From Candidatus Hodarchaeota archaeon (lineage in GTDB: Archaea > Asgardarchaeota > Heimdallarchaeia > Hodarchaeales > Hodarchaeaceae): DNA of 17,647 nucleotides. This document shows, piece by piece, positions 7,303 through 14,627 of the stretch. Positions within the stretch are counted from its first letter, which is position 1, and every line of letters starts with the position of its first letter. The stretch covers positions 1 through 17,647 of the forward strand of contig JAEOSP010000772.1 in NCBI GenBank assembly GCA_016840305.1, given 5' to 3'. The translations under genes were made by a program, and so were the position numbers. A model generated the notes under the pieces. The model searched no databases. It saw nothing but the letters and a program-made list of their open reading frames with translations, and was not told the DNA's origin.

Positions 7303-9408
7303 TTGAGCATGCTTCCTAAACGTATTGAAGAGCTACAAAAGTTAGCCGAGAATTTAGAGTGGATATGGAAACCAGAAGCCCGTGAATTATTCAAAAAGCT
7401 TGATCATCCAAGTTGGGTTTCAACAGGACACAATCCTGTTCGGATGTTACAAGTAATACCAAAAGAGAGAATTGAAGCTGCTTCAAAGGACCCTACGTTT
7501 CTAAAGAAATATGATAAAGTCCTCCATGATCATAAAAAAAGTCTTGAAACAGAGGAGACATGGTTTAACCAAAATTATCCCGATTATGAAGGAGAAATCG
7601 CATATGTATCTACTGAGTATGGATTACACCAGAGCTTGCCTGTTTATTCTGGAGGATTAGGAATATTAAGTGGAGATCATGTTAAAGAGAGTAGTGATCT
7701 TGGGATACCCTTTGTAGGAGTAGGATTTGTATACCCTCAAGGCTACTTTAAACAAATTATGCCTCGTAACGGCTGGCAGGAAGCAGAATACGAAAATATT
7801 AAGTTTGATCAAACTCCTATTCAACCTTTATTTGATGAAAATCAAAAACAATTAATAATTGAATTAAAATACCCCACATCTCTATTTCTTCGAGTTTGGA
7901 CGGTAAAGGTGGGTCGTGCAGAACTTTATTTAATGGATACCGACATAGAAGAGAATCAACCTTGGGATCGTGGATTAAGCGCGCGTCTCTATGGTGGAGA
8001 TCAAGAGATGAGAATACGTCAGGAGGTTGTCCTCGGATTTGGCACTGTGAAAATACTTTCACATCTTGGGAGAACTCCAAAATTGTTTCACTTGAACGAG
8101 GGGCATACTGCGTTCGTAGCATTGGAACTTCTTCGAAAAGAAATGAATGAAAACAAATTGACCTTTACGGAAGCAAAGGCTAAAATTAGACAAAAAATCA
8201 TCTTCACGACCCATACCCCAGTTCCAGCTGGTCATGATCAGTTTTCGTTTGAATTAGTAGCTAAATACTTCCAGAAGTACTGGGAAAGCCTTGACATTTC
8301 TCGCGAAGAATTCTTATCTATAGGCGCATTTGATTGGGGATATGGACAGGGTCCTAAGTTTAATATGACCACACTTGGTATTAATCTTAGTAGATATCAA
8401 AATGGAGTCTCAAAATTAAATGGTGAGATAGCTAGAAACATGTGGGCAGGATTATTTTCTTCAAATGAGTTTAAAACTAGACCACCTATTAAACATGTTA
8501 CTAATGGGGTGCATGTCCCAACTTGGGTCAGTAGTCCTTTTCAATCGCTATATAAAAAATACTTGGGGTCAAATTGGTTAAAAGATCATGATAATCCAGA
8601 ATTGTGGGAGCGTGTGAATAATATTCCAATTTCTGAATTGTGGAATACTCGCCGAGAAACCCGACAAAGTATGTTCTCTTTTCTGAGAGAAAAGGCTCGC
8701 TATCATCGAACACATTCTGAAAAGGACTCAAGACTAACTTTAGCAGCAGGAGCATTACTTGATCCCGATGCACTTACGATAGGTTTTGCAAGAAGGTTTG
8801 CCACTTATAAAAGAGCTAATTTGATATTTAATGATATTGAAAGAATAAAGAGAAATTTATTGGATCCCTATACACCAGTCCAGATCATCTTTGCAGGTAA
8901 AGCACATCCACGCGATGATCCTGGGAAACATGTCCTTCAAGGAATTTTTGATAAAATTGTTTCTCCTGATTATGGAGGAAGAATCGCATTTGTAGAAGAT
9001 TATGATATGCAAATTGCTCGCTATCTTGTTCAAGGATGTGATATATGGTTGAATACGCCTAGAAAACCTATGGAAGCTTCAGGAACATCTGGTATGAAAG
9101 CTGCGATTAACGGCGTTATTAATTTCTCAGTTCTAGATGGATGGTGGCCTGAAGGATATGATGGTAGCAATGGTTATGTTATCGGAGGGGAAGATTTCAG
9201 TAATGAAACCGAACAAGATCGCCATGATGCAGAAAGCTTCTATTCGATATTAGAAACAGAAATTCGCCCATTATTTTATGACCGTAACTCTGAGGGAATC
9301 CCTGAGGGTTGGACGGAAGTCATAAAAAACTCATTAAAGACCGTTACGCCTCAATTCTCTGCACGAAGAATGGTAAAAGAATATGTAAAGGAAGCATACC
9401 TTAATTAA
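7303..9408 (+). CDS. glgP: Alpha-glucan (glycogen) phosphorylase, GT35, DUF3417 type
   Basis: This cytoplasmic enzyme releases glucose 1-phosphate from storage alpha-1,4-glucan using phosphate. The 701-residue product begins with the small N-terminal domain of archaeal and bacterial short phosphorylases (KLAENLEWIW, TGHNPVRML). The catalytic core includes HLNEGHTAF (about 263-271), TTHTPVPAGHD and FARRFATYKR. The pyridoxal-phosphate site EASGTSGMKAAINGV has the cofactor Lys at residue 599. It is shorter than E. coli GlgP (815), as expected for the archaeal/Thermotoga-like subfamily, and looks intact. TTG 7303 follows GGAGAT with good spacing; ATG 7309 is an alternative. With the phosphofructokinase at 10208 it links glucan breakdown to glycolysis, although the two genes are separated by an opposite-strand gene. 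A TTGTCGTACA element precedes the start. Confidence 0.92.
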   Translation: MSMLPKRIEELQKLAENLEWIWKPEARELFKKLDHPSWVSTGHNPVRMLQVIPKERIEAASKDPTFLKKYDKVLHDHKKSLETEETWFNQNYPDYEGEIAYVSTEYGLHQSLPVYSGGLGILSGDHVKESSDLGIPFVGVGFVYPQGYFKQIMPRNGWQEAEYENIKFDQTPIQPLFDENQKQLIIELKYPTSLFLRVWTVKVGRAELYLMDTDIEENQPWDRGLSARLYGGDQEMRIRQEVVLGFGTVKILSHLGRTPKLFHLNEGHTAFVALELLRKEMNENKLTFTEAKAKIRQKIIFTTHTPVPAGHDQFSFELVAKYFQKYWESLDISREEFLSIGAFDWGYGQGPKFNMTTLGINLSRYQNGVSKLNGEIARNMWAGLFSSNEFKTRPPIKHVTNGVHVPTWVSSPFQSLYKKYLGSNWLKDHDNPELWERVNNIPISELWNTRRETRQSMFSFLREKARYHRTHSEKDSRLTLAAGALLDPDALTIGFARRFATYKRANLIFNDIERIKRNLLDPYTPVQIIFAGKAHPRDDPGKHVLQGIFDKIVSPDYGGRIAFVEDYDMQIARYLVQGCDIWLNTPRKPMEASGTSGMKAAINGVINFSVLDGWWPEGYDGSNGYVIGGEDFSNETEQDRHDAESFYSILETEIRPLFYDRNSEGIPEGWTEVIKNSLKTVTPQFSARRMVKEYVKEAYLN

Positions 9409-9419
9409 CTTGGAATATG

Positions 9420-9428
9420 AAAAAAAAA
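9420..9428 (-). terminator. T9 terminator of the HhH-protein gene
   Basis: Nine consecutive A on the plus strand read as T9 on the minus strand, 17-25 bases after the stop codon of the minus-strand gene at 9445-10032. This fits a simple archaeal T-tract terminator. Confidence 0.5.
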
Positions 9429-9444
9429 GGAAAATATCAATGCC

Positions 9445-10032
9445 TTATTCAAGCATTGCAAGGGCAGTATCTTGCCATGTTTTTATTTGTGCATCAGATT
9501 TCCTGCCTATAAGAGTAGCTATTTCCTGACTATGTTTACCTAATAAATCATCAATTGTATTAATACCAGCGTTTGCTAATTTCTCGAAGGCTGCCTTTCC
9601 GATACCTTTTATTTCACTTACTGACGTAGTTTTTGTGGCAGAGGGCTTTTTAACCGTTTCAACTACAGGTTCAGCCTTTGGTTCAGGTTCAGCTTCAACA
9701 ACAGGTTCAGCTACCTTTTTCACCTTAGGAACGACCTTCTTTGGTTTTGGAACCGATATTACTTTTGGTTTTGGAGGTCTGGGTTTAGCAACTGCTACAA
9801 CTTTTGGTGCTTTAGTTATAATTGCTCCTGTTTCCATACAAATCCATAAATTTTGACTTTTTGCTGGATTATCAGGAAGAAATCTGTCACCAATATCATA
9901 GATGGCTCCAGGGCATGATTCCTTATGATTTGCTTTAGAATAACGCTGGGATTTTGGGATATTTTTTTTTAACCATCTTTTACCAATGATATAAGTGTCG
10001 CCAGGTTTTCCCAAGGTTTGTTTCCATGTCAT
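9445..10032 (-). CDS. Protein with basic/acidic Pro-rich tail and C-terminal helix-hairpin-helix domain
   Basis: The 195-residue protein has three parts. Residues 1-75 form a compact basic module with two Cys (about 40 and 66) that I do not recognise. Residues 76-135 form a low-complexity linker of Pro, Lys, Val, Glu and Ala (KPRPPKPK, PKPKKVVPKVKK, then EPEPKAEP), changing from strongly basic to acidic. Residues about 137-195 form a helix-hairpin-helix fold: VSEIKGIGKAAFEKLANAGINTIDDLL, with the GIGK hairpin that contacts nucleic-acid backbone. The tail resembles histone-H1-like or nucleoid-protein tails. A role in binding DNA or RNA is likely; the specific function is unknown. It is divergent from pfkA and convergent with glgP, with no functional link visible. 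The DNA for the linker contains repeated GGTTCAG units. Confidence 0.72.
   Translation of the reverse strand: MTWKQTLGKPGDTYIIGKRWLKKNIPKSQRYSKANHKESCPGAIYDIGDRFLPDNPAKSQNLWICMETGAIITKAPKVVAVAKPRPPKPKVISVPKPKKVVPKVKKVAEPVVEAEPEPKAEPVVETVKKPSATKTTSVSEIKGIGKAAFEKLANAGINTIDDLLGKHSQEIATLIGRKSDAQIKTWQDTALAMLE
9668..9709. repeat. GGTTCAG repeats encoding the Glu/Pro/Ala linker
   Basis: GGTTCAG occurs at least four times within about 42 bases, in the part of the minus-strand gene that encodes the acidic EPEP linker. It explains the low-complexity protein and makes linker length variation by slippage plausible. Confidence 0.5.
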
Positions 10033-10207
10033 TATTTTCCAACTCTGAAATTATTTACTGGTTTTCTGTTTTTCGCAAAACCATCATTATTTGTCAATTT
10101 ATTTGTTAGCTTTTTAAAAAATCTCTCGTCTGTTGTAAAAAAAGTAAGAATAATTACATAAATAGAACCTAATCTATAATCATCATAATAGTTTGGAATT
10201 ACTTACA

Positions 10208-11182
10208 ATGAGAAAAATTGGTGTTTTTTGTTCTGGTGGCGATGCTCCAGGGATGAATGCCGCATTAAGAGCGGTTGTTAGACGTGGAATTTCACGAGGA
10301 TTGAATATTGTAGCAATACATAGGGGATTCCAAGGTATATTTGATGAATCGTTTGAAAAAATGATTCCAAGATCTGTTGGGAATATTATCCAAACAGGAG
10401 GAACTGTTATTAAGACCGCAAGGTGTCAAGAGTTTTATGCTGCTGAAGGAGTTAAAAAAGCAGCTGAAATTTTACGAGCTTACAATTTTGATGGTCTTAT
10501 AGCAATTGGTGGAGATGGTACTTTCAGGGGATTACTGGAGCTTCAGAAATATTGGAACGGAGCAATTATTGGTATCCCAGGAACTATTGATAACGATATA
10601 AATGGAACAGATTACACAATCGGTTTTGACACGGCCATAGATACAGCTATACAAGCTCTTGATCGAATTCGAGATACAGCAAGCTCACATGATCGTGTAT
10701 TTATAGTAGAAGTAATGGGTCGGCATTCAGGATTTATTGCTCTTAAAGTGGGTATCGGATCAGGTGCAGAAGAAATATTAATACCAGAAGATAAGCCTAT
10801 TGACTTGAAAGCTGTAGCTACTCGCATTAAAGAAGCTAGAGAAAGAGGAAAGACCAGTTTAATAGTCATTGTAGCGGAGGGGGTTGGTGAACCAAATATT
10901 TTTGATTTCTGTAGGGAATTAACAAGTCAGGAAGGTTTGGAATTCCAATCACGTATATCCGTTCTTGGCCATATTCAAAGGGGTGGTTCTCCAAGTGCTT
11001 TAGATCGATGGTTAGCTACACGTATGGGGGCTTATGCCGTTGATTGCATTCTAGATAATAGCACAGGTATAATGGTAGGAGAACAAAACCATCAACTTGT
11101 TAAAGTACCTCTTTCTGACACACAAACAAAGAAAAAAGTAGATAGGTATGCTTACTCATTGATCCGAGATTTAGCAATCTAA
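10208..11182 (+). CDS. pfkA: ATP-dependent 6-phosphofructokinase, PfkA family
   Basis: The enzyme phosphorylates fructose 6-phosphate to fructose 1,6-bisphosphate, the committed step of glycolysis. The 324-residue product is full length for bacterial-type PfkA. It has CSGGDAPGMNAALR (nucleotide loop), IGGDGT (101-105), PGTIDNDI with catalytic Asp128, VEVMGRHSG, and LGHIQRGGSPSALDR (substrate-binding His and Arg). Gly104 after Asp103, and Gly rather than Lys before TIDND, are the residues that mark ATP rather than pyrophosphate as donor. The frame extends to TTG 10193, but ATG 10208 begins the conserved MRKIGVFCSGG. A TATA-like CTATAAT near 10171 lies about 35 bases upstream with no ribosome binding site, so the mRNA is probably nearly leaderless. 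It converges with the hydrolase gene with only 12 bases between stops. Confidence 0.92.
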   Translation: MRKIGVFCSGGDAPGMNAALRAVVRRGISRGLNIVAIHRGFQGIFDESFEKMIPRSVGNIIQTGGTVIKTARCQEFYAAEGVKKAAEILRAYNFDGLIAIGGDGTFRGLLELQKYWNGAIIGIPGTIDNDINGTDYTIGFDTAIDTAIQALDRIRDTASSHDRVFIVEVMGRHSGFIALKVGIGSGAEEILIPEDKPIDLKAVATRIKEARERGKTSLIVIVAEGVGEPNIFDFCRELTSQEGLEFQSRISVLGHIQRGGSPSALDRWLATRMGAYAVDCILDNSTGIMVGEQNHQLVKVPLSDTQTKKKVDRYAYSLIRDLAI

Positions 11183-11194
11183 ATGAACTCTAAA

Positions 11195-12349
11195 TTATGA
11201 TTTCTCTTTGATCCACTTAAACATCACATCTAGGGCTAATTGCATATTTCCTACTTGGCAATGTAAATCCGCTTGTTCCTCTTTTGTAAATAAACGGGTA
11301 GTAATTGACCTTGCATTATTTAAGACTGATCTTTGTTTCTCTAATAACTCAGGAGGAACGAAGTGGTCATTTTCTCCTGCAAGAAGAAGTACATCCTGGA
11401 TGATCCTTGAAGGAAAATAATTCTTTACATTGAACAATTCCATTCTTTTGAAGTATTCATAGGGGGAGTCAACTCCATTCACATAACTTCCGAAATTGAC
11501 CAACCATTCAATCATTATGTCTTTATTCATCTGTTTTCGAATAACAAAATTCATAATTTTACCAGCTCTTATTTTTAATAAGAATTTGAATAAAAATGTG
11601 ACCAAACGGCTTTTTTTGGCTAGAAAGCATTCAAAGTAATCATATATTATATCGAAAGCAATAATACGTGAAATTCGATCATCAAAAGCTGCAGCACGTA
11701 GTACATACCACCCTCCAAACGAGGTTCCAACAAGGGTTACATTTTTTAGTTCAAAATAATCTAAGAGAGCTTTCACAGGTTTCTCCCATTCAAGAATGAA
11801 TGGTTTATTATATTTGTAGATTGCTTCTCCTTGACCAGGGCCATCAAAGAGATATATTTCAAACCCATTATTCATGAAATAGTAAGCTATGGACAAAAAA
11901 TCTTCTATTACTGAATCTCCTCCTCCAAACCATACTATTTGACCCTTAATTTCTGATTTAGGTGTCAAATGAAGTGTATGTAGAAAATAATCGTCATAGG
12001 GCACTTCTATTCTTTCAACGTCCGATAATCCTGCCATTGAATAGAACAGCTCTATAAATTTCTTATAATTGCACCCCTTGTCTTTGTCTGAAGGTGAAGT
12101 AAAGAATTCTGCAAAACGATGGAATGCATACGCTTTATCTAGTCTACCTTCATCCATAGCTTCTTGAGCAGCCTCCAACATTACTTTTTTTCCATCTTTT
12201 ATTGTTTTAATTAAAGATGCAACTTTTTCTACATCCTCCAAGTTTATGTACCCGACCGAAAGCGCCCAGTTTAGATGCATATTCATATGACTATCTGGAT
12301 GCACATCTTTAATTCCCACAGGAAATTCATGATGTTTAAATTTGTTCAT
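11195..12349 (-). CDS. Alpha/beta hydrolase, FrsA/pseudooxynicotine-hydrolase-like
   Basis: The 384-residue protein has an N-terminal helical cap region (about 1-110), a feature of FrsA-type and 2,6-dihydropseudooxynicotine-hydrolase-like enzymes. A hydrolase core follows: DGPGQGEA (about 169-176), the nucleophile elbow GTSFGG with Ser210, acid GENDHF with Asp328, and base DLHC with His363. The catalytic triad is complete. It probably cleaves an ester, amide or C-C bond in a small molecule; the substrate cannot be stated. It is divergent from a TetR regulator, and an array of 14-bp repeats lies between them. That is the classic layout for an inducible detoxification or catabolic enzyme. The ATG at 12349 begins the cap cleanly and is preceded by a TATA-like AATAAATATT on the minus strand. 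Confidence 0.85.
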   Translation of the reverse strand: MNKFKHHEFPVGIKDVHPDSHMNMHLNWALSVGYINLEDVEKVASLIKTIKDGKKVMLEAAQEAMDEGRLDKAYAFHRFAEFFTSPSDKDKGCNYKKFIELFYSMAGLSDVERIEVPYDDYFLHTLHLTPKSEIKGQIVWFGGGDSVIEDFLSIAYYFMNNGFEIYLFDGPGQGEAIYKYNKPFILEWEKPVKALLDYFELKNVTLVGTSFGGWYVLRAAAFDDRISRIIAFDIIYDYFECFLAKKSRLVTFLFKFLLKIRAGKIMNFVIRKQMNKDIMIEWLVNFGSYVNGVDSPYEYFKRMELFNVKNYFPSRIIQDVLLLAGENDHFVPPELLEKQRSVLNNARSITTRLFTKEEQADLHCQVGNMQLALDVMFKWIKEKS

Positions 12350-12382
12350 TTCATCAACAACTCTATCTTCAGATATTACTAA

Positions 12383-12438
12383 TATTTATTGAATTATATT
12401 CAGTGAATATTATTCAATGAAAAGTATTCAATATTTAT
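12383..12438. promoter_or_regulatory. Four tandem 14-bp operator-like repeats between hydrolase and TetR genes
   Basis: Four head-to-tail 14-bp units begin at 12383, 12397, 12411 and 12425. The best unit is TATTCAGTGAATAT, which is a perfect palindrome (TATTCA-G-TGAATA) in its first 13 bases. The others match it at about 9-10 of 14 positions. The constant 14-bp phasing and internal symmetry suggest cooperative binding of several TetR dimers over both divergent promoters. A TATA-like TTTATAAT follows at 12438-12445 for the tetR gene. Confidence 0.62.
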
Positions 12439-12493
12439 TTATAATCTTATTGAAAGGGGAAGAGAAAAGATAGCAAATTAAGGAAATATCAAA

Positions 12494-13105
12494 TTGACTA
12501 CCAAAAGAACACGAGAGGAAAGTAAAGCTGAAACCATTCAAAAAATCCTTCAAACAACCAAGGTAATGCTAGAAGGGAACAATTACAATGATATAACAAC
12601 GACTAGAATAGCTAATGAAGCAAATCTCAGTGTTGGAATTATATATCGATATTTTCCTGATGGAAAAGCAACTATTGTCAAAGAATTGTTCAAAGAGGGA
12701 ATTACTGATTTAATTGATGATTCAAACTTTGATAAACTAAATAAAGAGGATTTTCCCAAGTTTGTAAGAGGTATAATTTCAAGATTTGTTAATCAGCATA
12801 GAAGGAACTCCTCAATCCTATCCGCAATGGTAACAGCAATGTTAACCCGTAGGGATGTTTTTGATGATTTCCCATTACTAAATCAAACAGAATTCCAGCA
12901 AGCCGAAGTTTTAATGCAAAATTTAATAAAAATCGGTGTTTTTTCTGAGCAGAGCGATTCAAAAAAAGGAATCCGTCTTTTGAAGATTATTGACAGTTTA
13001 GTGCACCACCACATTATTTTCGAGAAATTATTAGAAACAGATGAACAGTTAATAGATTTTCTTACCGAGTTTATTGTTAACAGTGAGCTATTCAAGTCAA
13101 TATAA
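12494..13105 (+). CDS. TetR/AcrR-family transcriptional regulator
   Basis: The 203-residue protein starts with the TetR DNA-binding domain: KAETIQKILQTTKVML (helix 1), then YNDITTTRIANEANLSVGIIYRYF (about 31-54), the helix-turn-helix with the conserved IYRYF end of the recognition helix. The remaining all-helical part (about 60-203) is the ligand and dimer domain, which varies between members. TetR proteins are usually repressors released by a small hydrophobic ligand. The start is TTG 12494, with AAGGA about ten bases upstream. It is divergent from the alpha/beta hydrolase, its likely target, and probably also autoregulates through the repeats at 12383-12438. Confidence 0.88.
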   Translation: MTTKRTREESKAETIQKILQTTKVMLEGNNYNDITTTRIANEANLSVGIIYRYFPDGKATIVKELFKEGITDLIDDSNFDKLNKEDFPKFVRGIISRFVNQHRRNSSILSAMVTAMLTRRDVFDDFPLLNQTEFQQAEVLMQNLIKIGVFSEQSDSKKGIRLLKIIDSLVHHHIIFEKLLETDEQLIDFLTEFIVNSELFKSI

Positions 13106-13126
13106 CATCTCTATTTATTGAAAAAC

Positions 13127-13133
13127 AAAAAAA
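13127..13133 (-). terminator. T7 terminator of the 13151-13954 gene
   Basis: Seven A on the plus strand, preceded by A5C, read as T7-G-T5 on the minus strand just after the stop of the membrane-protein gene, in the gap before the convergent tetR gene. It fits an archaeal T-tract terminator. Confidence 0.45.
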
Positions 13134-13150
13134 TAGAAGAGAAAGGAATA

Positions 13151-13954
13151 TCATGAGTAGTTATCACGATACAGATCTGCAGCGGATTTAGCTTTAGTAT
13201 CATCTACTTTTATGTGTTTTTGAGCCCAGAATATATCAATGCTATAGAAAATAATTGCTCCAACTACGAAGAGGATAGTTAGTGGATGAATCGGAATATG
13301 GGACAGAAAATTGTAAGCTAATGTTGCTAACAGTAGAATTAGTGAATAACCAAAGGAAAGAAAAATAAAACTAATATCATCAATGTAAAGCCAATTTTTT
13401 ATCCAATAAACACCTGTAAATTCTATATAAGAACCTACAAATATTGCTATGAACAATAATCCTAGTAAATCAGCTGTTAGAAAAGCTAAAAAGGTACAGA
13501 TTGCTCGTAAATATAAGAAATACTGATCCCTTCTCGTTTCTCCAAATTTGTACTCAAAAAAAATCATAGGTAGTACAAGGAGGATTCCAGGAAGAGGAAC
13601 ATCAATAATTCTTGAAATAGATAACGTAAAAGCTGAAACCATCCCCCAGCTGAAGCCAACATAGAAACTATATCCAAAATCAGGATCCCATGGATGGTAC
13701 TTCCATTTTTTTGCTTTAACTGCCCAATAATCAGTAACATAGCCTACGATGAGCCCAATCCAAAAAAAAGTCCACATCATTGCATCCATGCCGAAAACAA
13801 TCTCGTAGAGAAACATATACATGATTCCAAGTATTAAACATATCCAATCACTACGAGTGTAGTTATTTAGCCATAGTACAAAGGGAACCCCAAGCAAAAA
13901 AAACCCCAAGTCCCAGAATGGAACAAGGTACAATAACTCTTCAGGAAGTAACAT
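13151..13954 (-). CDS. Polytopic membrane protein of unknown function
   Basis: The 267-residue protein has about eight hydrophobic segments, starting near residues 10-30, 35-52, 58-75, 100-120, 122-135, 150-175, 190-212 and 220-240. Between helices 3 and 4 a loop rich in aromatic and charged residues (AKKWKYHPWDPDFGYSF) is the most distinctive part and might hold a functional site. A short charged C-terminal tail follows. I do not recognise the family. It is divergent from the thioredoxin gene, with 84 bases between the starts, and convergent with tetR. No signal peptide is evident beyond the first membrane helix. Confidence 0.7.
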   Translation of the reverse strand: MLLPEELLYLVPFWDLGFFLLGVPFVLWLNNYTRSDWICLILGIMYMFLYEIVFGMDAMMWTFFWIGLIVGYVTDYWAVKAKKWKYHPWDPDFGYSFYVGFSWGMVSAFTLSISRIIDVPLPGILLVLPMIFFEYKFGETRRDQYFLYLRAICTFLAFLTADLLGLLFIAIFVGSYIEFTGVYWIKNWLYIDDISFIFLSFGYSLILLLATLAYNFLSHIPIHPLTILFVVGAIIFYSIDIFWAQKHIKVDDTKAKSAADLYRDNYS

Positions 13955-13982
13955 GGCTAAACAGCAAATTTCCTTTGGATTT

Positions 13983-13992
13983 TTATACTATA
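13983..13992 (+). promoter_or_regulatory. TATA-like box upstream of thioredoxin gene
   Basis: TTATACTATA lies about 50 bases before ATG 14039, in the 84-base divergent gap. It predicts transcription from about 14015, upstream of both candidate thioredoxin starts. Confidence 0.35.
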
Positions 13993-14038
13993 GCGTTTAA
14001 TCAGCCAAAGATAGACTTTTTTCGTAGAATAATTTTTA

Positions 14039-14422
14039 ATGGGAAGTAAATTTTACGTTCAAATAAGAAAGGTGATTGATTTGGTAGATATAATCAATGA
14101 ATCTGAGTTCGCAAATCGTATTAAGAGTAATCAAGAAACAGGAAACTCCCGTCCTTTGGTTGTAGACTGTTTTACAGATTGGTGTCCCCCTTGCAAAGTC
14201 TCTGCTCCTGTGTATGAAAAATTAAGTAAGCACTACACCGATGCTGACTTCGTTAAGATTAATATTGATCATAATCATGGTGTGGCTAGAAAACTTAATG
14301 TTCAAGGTGTTCCTACTTTCGTTATCCTTAAAGGAAATAAAGTTATGGCTAGGATAGTTGGAGCTGATATGAGAAAGCTGGAAAACGAGATAAAAAAAGC
14401 AATTAAAGATTCAGAAAACTAA
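14039..14422 (+). CDS. trxA: Thioredoxin
   Basis: This is a cytoplasmic dithiol-disulfide oxidoreductase with one thioredoxin fold. The active site is TDWCPPC (Cys49 and Cys52), and the cis-Pro loop is GVPTF (Pro92). WCPPC replaces the classical WCGPC; Pro-Pro variants occur in archaeal and some bacterial thioredoxins and may shift redox potential. The 127-residue frame from ATG 14039 carries an extra N-terminus. A better-supported start may be TTG 14081, preceded by AGGTGAT at 14070-14076, which gives a standard ~113-residue thioredoxin starting MVDIINESEF. The next gene downstream on the same strand encodes a DnaJ-like cochaperone with its own promoter. Confidence 0.88.
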   Translation: MGSKFYVQIRKVIDLVDIINESEFANRIKSNQETGNSRPLVVDCFTDWCPPCKVSAPVYEKLSKHYTDADFVKINIDHNHGVARKLNVQGVPTFVILKGNKVMARIVGADMRKLENEIKKAIKDSEN

Positions 14423-14454
14423 TTTATCTAGATTATTGGGTAGGTGGGAGTTTT

Positions 14455-14486
14455 ATTAATCAATTGAGTGCTCTAAACTGATTAAT
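14455..14486. repeat. Inverted repeat ATTAATCA/TGATTAAT after thioredoxin gene
   Basis: Perfect 8-bp arms at 14455-14462 and 14479-14486 surround a 16-base loop, and TTTTC follows. The half-site CTGATTAAT recurs at 14602-14610, just before the ribosome binding site of the DnaJ-like gene. It may be a weak terminator of the thioredoxin transcript or part of an upstream control region for the chaperone gene. Confidence 0.35.
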
Positions 14487-14570
14487 TTTCGAATTCTACT
14501 CTTTTATTGTTGATATTACAAAGCCAAATTATACATAATTACAGTTAGATTACATAGAATAGTGAAATAA

Positions 14571-14585
14571 AGATATATATTATCG
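14571..14585 (+). promoter_or_regulatory. TATA-like box of the DnaJ-like gene
   Basis: GATATATATTA lies about 45-55 bases before ATG 14628, predicting a short leader that includes the CTGGAG ribosome binding site at 14614-14619. Spacing is the only evidence. Confidence 0.4.
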
Positions 14586-14627
14586 TTAATTGTATCGAAA
14601 GCTGATTAATCCTCTGGAGTTTCACTC

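Noticed and set aside
7817..8150. Opposing and shifted frames within the glucan phosphorylase gene
   Set aside because: They are shadow frames over a conserved catalytic domain, with composition unlike real proteins.
9635..9856. Plus-strand 73-residue Gly/Thr/Phe-rich frame
   Set aside because: It is the antisense of the low-complexity Pro/Lys/Glu linker and is explained by the repeats there.
12993..13020. GTGCACCACCAC inside the tetR gene as another copy of the GCACCAC operator
   Set aside because: It lies in coding sequence and has only one half-site.
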